NCBI GenBank assembly: GCA_027117675.1
Contig: JAJAYM010000311.1
Span: forward strand, 1 to 7,626
From: Actinomycetes bacterium
GTDB lineage: Bacteria > Actinomycetota > Actinomycetes > JAHEKZ01
Length of the DNA: 7,626 nucleotides
Direction: 5' to 3'
Position 1 is the stretch's first letter; the number at the start of each line of letters is the position of its first letter. The notes under the pieces were generated by a model. The model was not told the origin of the DNA. It did not search any database and worked only from the letters and a program-made list of their open reading frames with translations. Positions 1 to 4,952 of the stretch are shown here, one piece after another. The translations under genes were made by a program, and so were the position numbers.

Positions 1-187
1 CTGACCAGTCGTACTGGCTGCCGTCGTACTTCTGCCCTCCGTTGGGGATGGGACGGCCGCCAGTGGTGTCGCTGCCGGTCGGACCCTTCGCCGTTGACGT
101 GCCGGCCGATGACGCGTCCAGTAAGACCGACCCCGCGCGGCCGTTCGTACTGTTTTCCGTATCCTGCCCAACCGATATGCCGTGCAC
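1..187 (-). CDS. Possible N-terminal fragment of an unidentified protein running off the left edge
   Basis: The minus strand is open from the left edge through this stretch. From a GTG at 185-187 it reads as a hydrophilic segment of about 62 residues rich in Ser, Thr, Gly and Asp, ending in a Gly/Tyr/Asp-rich piece (NGGQKYDGSQYDW) that looks more like real protein than the other frames here. Third positions are G/C-rich, with one rare TTA Leu codon. The frame remains open upstream past position 300 without an ATG, so the start is uncertain, and there is no well-spaced Shine-Dalgarno before the GTG. If real, the gene is divergent from the sulfotransferase remnant. A disordered Ser/Thr/Gly-rich N-terminus would fit a surface or polysaccharide-related protein, but no domain is visible, so no function is assigned. 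It may be noncoding. Confidence 0.33.
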   Translation of the reverse strand, partial: MHGISVGQDTENSTNGRAGSVLLDASSAGTSTAKGPTGSDTTGGRPIPNGGQKYDGSQYDWS

Positions 188-200
188 CTCCGCCGAGTGA

Positions 201-315
201 CTCTCCGACGGGCACGTTGGTGGCGTAGCCTGGCCGGCGGCACGCCTGAGTCGGTTGTGCTTACTGCCGCTGCTAGGTCGCTCATAAGCTACGAACCCGA
301 GGTGAGGACGCACGC
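201..315. promoter_or_regulatory. Gap upstream of the sulfotransferase remnant with a candidate -10 and a good RBS
   Basis: On the plus strand, TAAGCT at 285-290 fits the actinobacterial -10 pattern TAnnnT, but no convincing -35 lies at the expected distance. GAGGTGAGGA at 299-308 is a strong Shine-Dalgarno, seven bases before the GTG at 316, and it fixes that start. If the minus-strand gene at 1-187 is real, its promoter should also lie here, but none was recognised. No tRNA or repeat was seen. Confidence 0.3.
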
Positions 316-645
316 GTGACACTCGGGGCAGAACCGATCAACGTTGTCTACGTGGGTGGCACCGGACGCAGTGGCGGCATCATGCTGGCCAACCTGCTCG
401 GCGAGGTTCCAGGCTACGTGTAGTCGGTGAGGTTCAGTTCCTGTGGCAGCGTGGCATGTCAGATGACCGGTTGTGTGGCTGTGGGGCCAGTTTCACCGAC
501 TGTCCCTCCTGGGGTGAGGTAATCAAGCGGGCGATTGGCCCCGACCTCCCTGATCCCGCGGTCGTGCATTCCCTGGCTCGCGCGCACGCGGTTGCGTTCC
601 CTACCGCGCGTTCTGCGCCCCCAGCCAGGTGCAGTTGGAGCATGC
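316..645 (+). pseudogene. Decayed N-terminal remnant of a PAPS-type sulfotransferase
   Basis: The GTG at 316 has a strong Shine-Dalgarno and opens a peptide with the sulfotransferase phosphate-binding loop region (VYVGGTGRSGGIMLANLLG), followed by TAG at 421. The family continuation (VGEVQFLWQRG, then the Cys-rich LCGCGASFTDCPSW) is in another frame from about 423. From about 571 the best family-like segment (LARTRLRSLPRVLRP) returns to the first frame. That makes two frame changes within about 160 bases. The similarity stops near 645, where the convergent DUF6459 gene ends at 663, so only about 105 of an expected roughly 300 residues remain. The usual GRSGST loop is GRSGGI here, losing the Ser-Thr pair. 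Members of this family transfer sulfate from PAPS to sugars, lipids or proteins. A small peptide from 316-423 could still be made. Family recognition is by eye; the second frameshift is less certain than the first. Confidence 0.72.
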
Positions 646-662
646 ACAATCGCGCGTTGGGG

Positions 663-1217
663 TCAGGCCCAGTCGAGGGCCGTGCACATCCATCGGCCCT
701 TGCGTCGTTCCAGTCGAAGCGCCAGGGCCCGGCACCTGTCGGTGCCACCGGTGACCACCGATACCTCGGCGATGTCGGGGGATGGGCGGCAGACGTGGAC
801 CGAACGCACATGCTCGGGGCAGCGGTTCCGCGTGGCCCTGGCGTCCAGTTGGCGGACGCGCAGCTGTTGACGTCGGTCGAGGCGTCGGTAGATGGATGGC
901 AGGACCCACTGTCCGAGCTGCATGACGGGTCGGTCGGCCGCCTCTACCTCGATGACCGCCTGGGCTAGGCGAGCCGCCCACGGCCACACCTCCGGGTCGG
1001 CGCCCTCGGCCGAAATCTCGGGGCCCGGGAGCGCCGGGATGGCGGGTAGGCCGTTGGGAAGCAGAAACTCCAGGGCCAGACTCTGCTGGCCCGGTACACC
1101 GGCCGCCGCCTGCGGTGGGGGCTCGACCCAGGCGGGCGCGGTGATGAGCCGTAGGCGGGGTGCCGGGGTCGAACCGGTGAAGTCGCGACCGACGAGCGGA
1201 GCGGACGGAGCGGACAC
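663..1217 (-). CDS. Rv3235-family protein (DUF6459)
   Basis: This encodes 184 residues. The N-terminal 70 or so are Pro/Ala-rich and probably disordered. The C-terminal part, from about residue 75, has the order typical of the actinobacterial Rv3235/DUF6459 family: a WPWAARLAQAVIEV helix, DRPVMQL, a SIYRRL helix, then strands VRSVHVCRP, IAEVSVV, RALALRLE and the closing GRWMCTALDWA. The start is a GTG at 1215-1217 with an almost perfect Shine-Dalgarno upstream. The molecular function of the family is unknown. There is no signal peptide or membrane segment, so it is probably cytoplasmic. It is divergent from the Sm-like gene and ends 18 bases from the sulfotransferase remnant. From memory, M. 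tuberculosis Rv3235 also lies near WS/DGAT genes, as this one does. Family assignment is confident; any role is not. Confidence 0.88.
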   Translation of the reverse strand: MSAPSAPLVGRDFTGSTPAPRLRLITAPAWVEPPPQAAAGVPGQQSLALEFLLPNGLPAIPALPGPEISAEGADPEVWPWAARLAQAVIEVEAADRPVMQLGQWVLPSIYRRLDRRQQLRVRQLDARATRNRCPEHVRSVHVCRPSPDIAEVSVVTGGTDRCRALALRLERRKGRWMCTALDWA

Positions 1218-1221
1218 GGTG

Positions 1222-1228
1222 CCTCCTT
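1222..1228 (-). promoter_or_regulatory. Strong Shine-Dalgarno of the DUF6459 gene
   Basis: Read on the minus strand this is AAGGAGG, four bases before the GTG at 1217. It decides the GTG start over alternatives further upstream in the same region. Confidence 0.85.
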
Positions 1229-1359
1229 GGCTGACGGGTGTTTTCGCTTGGTGACTGGCATTACCGTGTATTTACCTGTGTTTGCATTTATTTGATGATG
1301 CACAGCCAATCAGGTTGACGCCTGGCTGGCTAGTGGTGCGTGTGGCTGGGGATAACTCG
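1229..1359. promoter_or_regulatory. Divergent AT-rich intergenic region with an imperfect tandem repeat
   Basis: This lies between the divergent starts of the DUF6459 and Sm-like genes. Positions 1258-1300 are clearly AT-richer than the surroundings and contain an imperfect tandem repeat, ATTACCGTGT (1260-1269) then ATTTACCTGTGT (1270-1281). Several -10-like hexamers occur on both strands, such as TAAATA on the minus strand within 1269-1275, but no -35/-10 pair is convincing. It most likely holds both promoters and possibly an operator. The plus-strand frame is open from a TTG at 1282, but codon choice there is unlike the gene, so this part was left untranslated. Confidence 0.4.
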
Positions 1360-1944
1360 ATGGCCGCCCCTTGGCGTCGTCCGGCTGGCTACGGTGCGCA
1401 GATGACGTCCGCTCGCCATGTCCCCGGTCGCGGCGATCCCAGCGATGCCGAGCTGCTCGCTGGCGACCAAGAGCGCCGTAACAACGACGCTGAGTTGACC
1501 GAACGACTCGAGGTCGAGCGGGCGTCGACGTCGTGGCATGAGTTGCTTGCCGGCTCCCTCCAACGCGTCGTGGAGGTCGTCACCGGCGATGGCGTCCGGC
1601 ACCGAGGCCGCGTCGTTGACGTGGGGGACGGCTGGTTTCTGCTGGAGGTTGCTGGGCGTGCTGTATTGATCCCTAGCTGTCAGGTGCTGACGGTCGGCGA
1701 GCTTCGGCGGCGCGAAGTGGGGTCTGTCGTTCGCCGCGGAATGGGATCGGTGTTGCGCACCTGGGCGCGGATGCAGTGCATGCTCACCGTGCACCTGCTC
1801 GATGGATCAAGTCGAAACGGGCGCGTCACCGACGTGCTGGCCGATGCCTTCACCCTCGCCCCGGACAGCGATTTCGAAGGCCCGCTGACGATCCCGAGAG
1901 CGGCGATACGTTGGGTCGTGGGGGACGGCGTCAATGAGGAGTAG
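1360..1944 (+). CDS. Unrecognised protein with two Sm-like beta-barrel repeats
   Basis: With the ATG at 1360 this encodes 194 residues; GGGGA at 1348-1352 gives a modest Shine-Dalgarno. An in-frame ATG at 1402 is a reasonable alternative (180 residues), while the open frame back to 1282 looks non-coding. Residues 28-65 are charged and probably helical. Residues 68-111 and 141-187 form two related units: hydrophobic strand, Asp-Gly turn, Arg-Gly-Arg-Val, Asp-Val, Asp/Ala-Trp/Ala-Phe, then a hydrophobic strand ending at an Ile-Pro (VLIPSCQVL; LTIPRAAIRWV). This resembles the curved sheet of Sm-like folds, but that is inferred from strand pattern only. A linker rich in Arg (GELRRREVGSVVRRGMG) joins them. 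No transmembrane segment or catalytic motif is seen. I recall similar unannotated proteins in actinobacteria beside excisionase-fold HTH genes. Function unknown; nucleic-acid binding is only a possibility. The 3' end overlaps the convergent HTH gene by 14 bp. Confidence 0.72.
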   Translation: MAAPWRRPAGYGAQMTSARHVPGRGDPSDAELLAGDQERRNNDAELTERLEVERASTSWHELLAGSLQRVVEVVTGDGVRHRGRVVDVGDGWFLLEVAGRAVLIPSCQVLTVGELRRREVGSVVRRGMGSVLRTWARMQCMLTVHLLDGSSRNGRVTDVLADAFTLAPDSDFEGPLTIPRAAIRWVVGDGVNEE

Positions 1945-2227
1945 TAGGCCTTGGATACTGCCCGGCCGTCTCCTTGTCCCCGTCACTGTCGTCGCTGTTG
2001 TCGGTGTCGTCCCCGCGGGAGAACGGGTGCTCGGCGATGAAGCGCTCGGTTTGCTCGTAGCGCTCGGCGATGAACTGTTCGAGTTCGGACTCCTCGATCC
2101 GCCACTGCCCGCGTCCACCGACCTTGATCGCCCTTAGGTCGCCGCTACGCACGAGCGCGTAAGCCTGGGAAGCCGAAACATTCAGCATCTCGGCCACATC
2201 GGGGAGCGTGAGGAAGCGACGGGACAC
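1931..2227 (-). CDS. Small HTH DNA-binding protein, excisionase/BldC-like fold
   Basis: This encodes 98 residues starting from a GTG at 2225-2227. Residues 4-53 form a MerR/excisionase-type winged helix-turn-helix: FLTLPDVAEMLNVSASQAYALV, then SGDLRAIKVGGRGQWRI as wing, then the helix ESELEQFIAERY. Residues 54-68 extend that helix. Residues 72-86 are an Asp/Ser-rich acidic tail (GDDTDNSDDSDGD) followed by a short Pro/Thr end. Proteins of this kind act as small transcription regulators (BldC) or recombination directionality factors; with no integrase in view, a regulator is more likely. There is no clear Shine-Dalgarno, so the mRNA may be leaderless or nearly so. The gene is divergent from the SAF gene and next to an inverted repeat that could be its own operator. 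The domain is certain; targets are unknown. Confidence 0.88.
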   Translation of the reverse strand: MSRRFLTLPDVAEMLNVSASQAYALVRSGDLRAIKVGGRGQWRIEESELEQFIAERYEQTERFIAEHPFSRGDDTDNSDDSDGDKETAGQYPRPTTPH

Positions 2228-2234
2228 TGCACCA

Positions 2235-2265
2235 GTCTGTCACTTCGTTTCGTTCCGTGACGGAC
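2235..2265. repeat. Imperfect inverted repeat beside the HTH gene start
   Basis: Left arm GTCTGTCAC (2235-2243) and right arm GTGACGGAC (2257-2265) match as inverted copies with one mismatch, separated by 13 bases. It begins eight bases upstream of the HTH GTG and lies in the divergent promoter region. It could be an operator for autoregulation or for divergent control of the SAF gene, or a hairpin in a leader RNA. No binding is shown by sequence alone. Confidence 0.5.
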
Positions 2266-2380
2266 AGTCGCCCTCCGTGTTGATAACTGCTCCGGGGGAG
2301 GGGTGGAGCTGTGGACGACGCACTTTCGATGTGGGTTTTCGAGATCATCGACTGATGCGGCAGAACGCTGGGGAGACAAC
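2266..2380 (+). promoter_or_regulatory. Upstream region of the SAF/CpaE-like/HAD gene run
   Basis: TTGATA at 2280-2285 could be a -35, but no matching -10 follows at 16-18 bases. A 6-bp inverted repeat TCGATG (2326-2331) and CATCGA (2346-2351) is also present and may be chance. GGGGAGA at 2370-2376 is a good Shine-Dalgarno for the ATG at 2381, so that start is preferred over the in-frame GTG at 2303. Confidence 0.35.
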
Positions 2381-3061
2381 ATGACAATGACACCACCGGC
2401 TCTTTCGGGGGCTGTGACGGTGCCAACGAGTCCACTCGGAACCAGGTCGGCGCGGCGGCGGTGGCGTGATCCGCGACTGGTCGTTGGGATTTTACTCGTG
2501 GCCGTGTCGGTCCTCACGATGTTCTGGGTCATCAGGGCGTCCAACAACACGATCGCGGTGTGGTCGGTCAACGATGACCTTCCTTCCGGAAGCCCGGTGG
2601 CCGAGGACGACGTCGTTGCCGTCCGCGTCCAGCTTCCGGCCATCGGCCCGTACCTTTCTGCCGAGCGGCCGATCCCCGAAGGCATGGTTGCGGCACGAGA
2701 CTTTGCAACCGGTGAGCTGCTGACGCTGGTGGGACTTCAGCGCACCGGTCAGGAGACCACCCTCCGCGTGGTAACGCTCCCCGTGCTGCGCAACCAGATG
2801 CCGGCCGACCTCGCGGTCGGGGACCGGGTTGACGTCTACGTAGTCGAGCGGGGACCTGCTGGCGAGCCGGACGGGCCACCGCGTTTGGTTTTGGGGAGTG
2901 CTGCGATTGCCGATGTCGACAACGGTGGAGGCGCGTTTGGTGGGACAAGCCTGGAGACGGGCGTAGCGCTGTCGGTGCCTGAGGATGAGGTGGCTGCCGT
3001 CGTCGAGGCGCAGGCGCGTGGAACTGTGACGCTCGTCGACGTGCCCGTGGGGTCGTCGTGA
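2381..3061 (+). CDS. Membrane-anchored SAF-domain protein, CpaB/RcpC-like
   Basis: This encodes 226 residues. Residues 1-32 are a cytoplasmic N-terminus ending in a basic stretch (RSARRRWRDPR). Residues 33-51 are a single transmembrane helix (LVVGILLVAVSVLTMFWVI). Residues 57-119 match the SAF pattern: an xxDLPSGSPVAEDDVVAVRV segment and a later EGMVAARDFATGELLT segment. Residues 128-155 (LRVVTLPVL, then LAVGDRVDVYVV) resemble the second domain of CpaB/RcpC, and the C-terminus (LSVPEDEVAAVVEAQARGTVTLVDVP) completes it. Most of the protein should lie outside the membrane. CpaB/RcpC proteins are accessory assembly parts of Flp/Tad pili, yet no other Tad component but a CpaE-like protein is nearby. 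The in-frame GTG at 2303 adds an N-terminus with no domain. It overlaps the next gene by four bases. Confidence 0.85.
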   Translation: MTMTPPALSGAVTVPTSPLGTRSARRRWRDPRLVVGILLVAVSVLTMFWVIRASNNTIAVWSVNDDLPSGSPVAEDDVVAVRVQLPAIGPYLSAERPIPEGMVAARDFATGELLTLVGLQRTGQETTLRVVTLPVLRNQMPADLAVGDRVDVYVVERGPAGEPDGPPRLVLGSAAIADVDNGGGAFGGTSLETGVALSVPEDEVAAVVEAQARGTVTLVDVPVGSS

Positions 3062-4341
3062 CCCCGAGTGAAGGGCTCCGCGTTGCGACGGCGTTGGCCG
3101 ATGCGGCGGCTGAGTCAGCCGTCGTGCAGGCGGTGAACAAGTCGCCTGCGCGAGCGACGATCGTGCGGCGTTGTCGGGACATCGTTGAACTGCGGGCAGT
3201 TGCGGCGACCGGGCAGATCGACCTTGCGGTCGTCGACGGTGATCTACGGGGGCTGGACCGCGACGTTGTCACAACGCTGGCTGCCACGAGTGTTCGCCTC
3301 ATCGTGGTCACCGATGAAGATGGCGACGCGCTGCGGGCCATGGGAGCGTCCACAGTGGTCGATCGGACCCTGGTCGGCCTCGATGCGGCGCTAAGCGGGG
3401 ATGCGGCCGGCGCTGTTGTAGAGCCAGCTGCTCAAGTGACTGGTTCCCGCGATGAGGCAGGTCGAGTAGTGGCGGTGTGGGGGCCCACGGGGGCTCCTGG
3501 GCGAACGACGGTCGCGGTCGAACTGGCGACTGCGCTGACACGACGTGGGCTCGACACTCTACTCATCGACGCGGACACCGTGGGGCCGTCCATCGCGCAG
3601 CATCTCGGGTTGATCGACGACACGTCCGGCCTCGCTGCCGCCGTGCGCACGGCCGCTAGGGGCCTCCTGGATCCGGTGGGCTTGGCCGGCTTTGCTGTGT
3701 CCGTGCCCAGGGGCCCGCGCGTGCTGGTGGGGCTGCCGTCGGCCGATCGGTGGACTGAGCTGCGCCTCGCTTCGGTGGACGCTCTGCTGCGGTGCGCGCG
3801 AGACACGGTGCCATGGACCGTTGTAGACGTCGGGTTCGGCGTCGAAGGAAGCGGACTCGACTGGGCAGATCCTGGAGCCCCGGTGCGGTACGGCGCAGCG
3901 CGCGCGACGCTCTCGGCCGCAGACGTCGTGGTGTGCGTTGGTCGCAGCGATCCCATCGGCCTGACTCGGTTCATTCGAGGTATTCCGGCTGTGCGTGACC
4001 TTGCCCCGACGGCTCAGCTGATGGTGGTCGTCAACCAGATCGCGTCCGGAGCAGAAGGGCGTCGCGTTCGGGCCCTCCTTGCGGAGGAGTTAGCCGATCC
4101 GGTCGCGGCTGAGCTGCCGGCGGACGCGGCGGGTGTGAGAGGGGCGATGGCGAGAGCGACTTCGGTGTCCGAGCACAGCCCACGCTCGCCCTTCGTGGCG
4201 AGTATCGACAATGTGGCCGCCCAGGTGTTGGCGTCGGATGGTTCGTACGATCAGTCTCGTGACCGAGCTACGTGGACTCATCGTCGACTTCTACGGGGTA
4301 CTCACAGACGGCATCGACACAGCGATGCGCGCGTGGTCTGA
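3058..4341 (+). CDS. CpaE-like ParA/MinD-superfamily P-loop protein
   Basis: This encodes 427 residues from a GTG at 3058 in the GTGA overlap with the SAF gene, implying translational coupling. Residues 1-120 resemble a receiver-like N-terminal domain as in CpaE (IDLAVVDGDL, RLIVVTDED). Residues 136-390 are the ATPase-like domain: P-loop GPTGAPGRTT at 142-151, a second motif with LLIDADTVGPSIA (Asp171, Asp173), and a Walker B-like strand TVVDVG at 254-259. The usual lysines of the deviant Walker A (KGGxGKT) are missing: Arg149 stands at the conserved position. From memory, similar GxPGRTT loops occur in actinobacterial relatives, so this may be a family trait. CpaE-type proteins help localise Tad pilus machinery. 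Family-like sequence ends near residue 390. Residues 401-427 form an Arg/His-rich tail read through the next gene, probably from a lost stop or a small indel. Confidence 0.84.
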   Translation: MTPSEGLRVATALADAAAESAVVQAVNKSPARATIVRRCRDIVELRAVAATGQIDLAVVDGDLRGLDRDVVTTLAATSVRLIVVTDEDGDALRAMGASTVVDRTLVGLDAALSGDAAGAVVEPAAQVTGSRDEAGRVVAVWGPTGAPGRTTVAVELATALTRRGLDTLLIDADTVGPSIAQHLGLIDDTSGLAAAVRTAARGLLDPVGLAGFAVSVPRGPRVLVGLPSADRWTELRLASVDALLRCARDTVPWTVVDVGFGVEGSGLDWADPGAPVRYGAARATLSAADVVVCVGRSDPIGLTRFIRGIPAVRDLAPTAQLMVVVNQIASGAEGRRVRALLAEELADPVAAELPADAAGVRGAMARATSVSEHSPRSPFVASIDNVAAQVLASDGSYDQSRDRATWTHRRLLRGTHRRHRHSDARVV

Positions 4342-4909
4342 TCTCGACGATGTCGACTACCTGCACTTTCAGGATGCGATGGCTGAGTGGTTCGGTGACT
4401 TTGGAGGTTTGGAAGAGCGGTTCAATCCCGTCCATGCGTTAGAACGCGGCGAGATGGGGTTGCGGGACTTCGAGGTCGAACTGGCCAGGCGCCTCACCCG
4501 GCGTGATGGGGGTTCCCCGCAGGCGGAGGGTTTGGTTGAGCGGATGTTCAGTCGGTTTGCGCACACTGCGGATATGTCTGGGCTCGTGCGCCGCGCCAAA
4601 GCAACAGGAGTCAAAACAGCGCTGCTGTCGAACTCGTGGGGAGATCAGTACTCGCGGGACGGCTGGGAAGAGATGTTTGACGTCGTCGTGATTTCGGGAG
4701 AAGTTGGCCTGCGCAAGCCTGAGGCAGCCATCTTTGGCCACACGTTGTTCGAGCTGGGGTTGCCCGCGAACGAGTGCGCGTTCGTCGATGACCACCCAGC
4801 CAACATCCGAGCGGCTGCTGCTCTCGGGCTGGTCGGCGTATGGCACCAGTCGTACGAGCAGACCGCAGCCGAGCTCGAGGGGCTTTTCGACCGTCCGCTC
4901 GTTGGGTAG
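4259..4909 (+). CDS. HAD-superfamily hydrolase-like protein
   Basis: This encodes 216 residues from a GTG at 4259. The ATG at 4211 adds a non-family N-terminus, so it was not used. HAD motifs are in order: motif I IVDFYGVLTDG with the nucleophile Asp10; an all-helical cap at about 18-105; motif II LLSNSW (Ser124); motif III with Lys153 (LRKPEAAIF); motif IV FVDDHPANI with Asp177/Asp178. Asp+2 of motif I, the general acid/base of HAD phosphatases, is Tyr12. Tyr at this place is seen in L-2-haloacid dehalogenases, so the reaction may not be dephosphorylation. Substrate unknown. The gene overlaps the end of the CpaE-like frame by 83 bases and has no Shine-Dalgarno, so it probably relies on coupling. 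The product should be soluble and cytoplasmic. Confidence 0.87.
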   Translation: MTELRGLIVDFYGVLTDGIDTAMRAWSDLDDVDYLHFQDAMAEWFGDFGGLEERFNPVHALERGEMGLRDFEVELARRLTRRDGGSPQAEGLVERMFSRFAHTADMSGLVRRAKATGVKTALLSNSWGDQYSRDGWEEMFDVVVISGEVGLRKPEAAIFGHTLFELGLPANECAFVDDHPANIRAAAALGLVGVWHQSYEQTAAELEGLFDRPLVG

Positions 4910-4952
4910 TGGTCGGCCGCTGCCGGGCAGGCGACCGTGAGACGATCGGCTG
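4910..4952 (+). other. Short gap with a G/C-rich hairpin, HAD to acyltransferase
   Basis: Between the HAD stop and the next ATG, GGTCGGCC (from 4911) can pair with GGCGACC (ending about 4936), with one bulged G. No T-run follows, so it is not a classical intrinsic terminator. The 43-base spacing and shared strand are compatible with cotranscription of the two genes. Confidence 0.35.

Noticed and set aside
3..200. Plus-strand open frame at the left edge ending in TGA at 198-200
   Set aside because: G/C-rich third positions but a Pro/Cys-heavy translation with no recognisable family; the minus-strand frame over the same bases looks more protein-like.
456..968. 170-codon plus-strand open frame
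   Set aside because: Only its beginning is sulfotransferase-like; from about 650 it lies antisense to the well-supported DUF6459 gene and has no family resemblance.
1282..1359. N-terminal extension of the Sm-like protein from a TTG
   Set aside because: AT-rich with different codon use, no Shine-Dalgarno, and overlies the divergent promoter region.
1931..2227. Phage or integrative-element excisionase
   Set aside because: The fold fits, but there is no integrase, attachment-site repeat or other mobile gene in the window.
2303..2380. N-terminal extension of the SAF protein from a GTG
   Set aside because: The ATG at 2381 has a better Shine-Dalgarno, and the extension has no domain and covers promoter sequence.
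2568..3353. Long minus-strand open frame opposite the SAF and CpaE-like genes
   Set aside because: Arg/Ser/Pro-rich shadow translation typical of antisense frames in G/C-rich DNA.
4211..4258. Earlier ATG start for the HAD protein
   Set aside because: It adds a Trp/Arg-rich stretch unlike the family; the GTG at 4259 places motif I at the normal distance from the N-terminus.
4910..4936. Terminator after the HAD gene
   Set aside because: The hairpin has a bulge and no following T-run, and the next gene starts 43 bases on.
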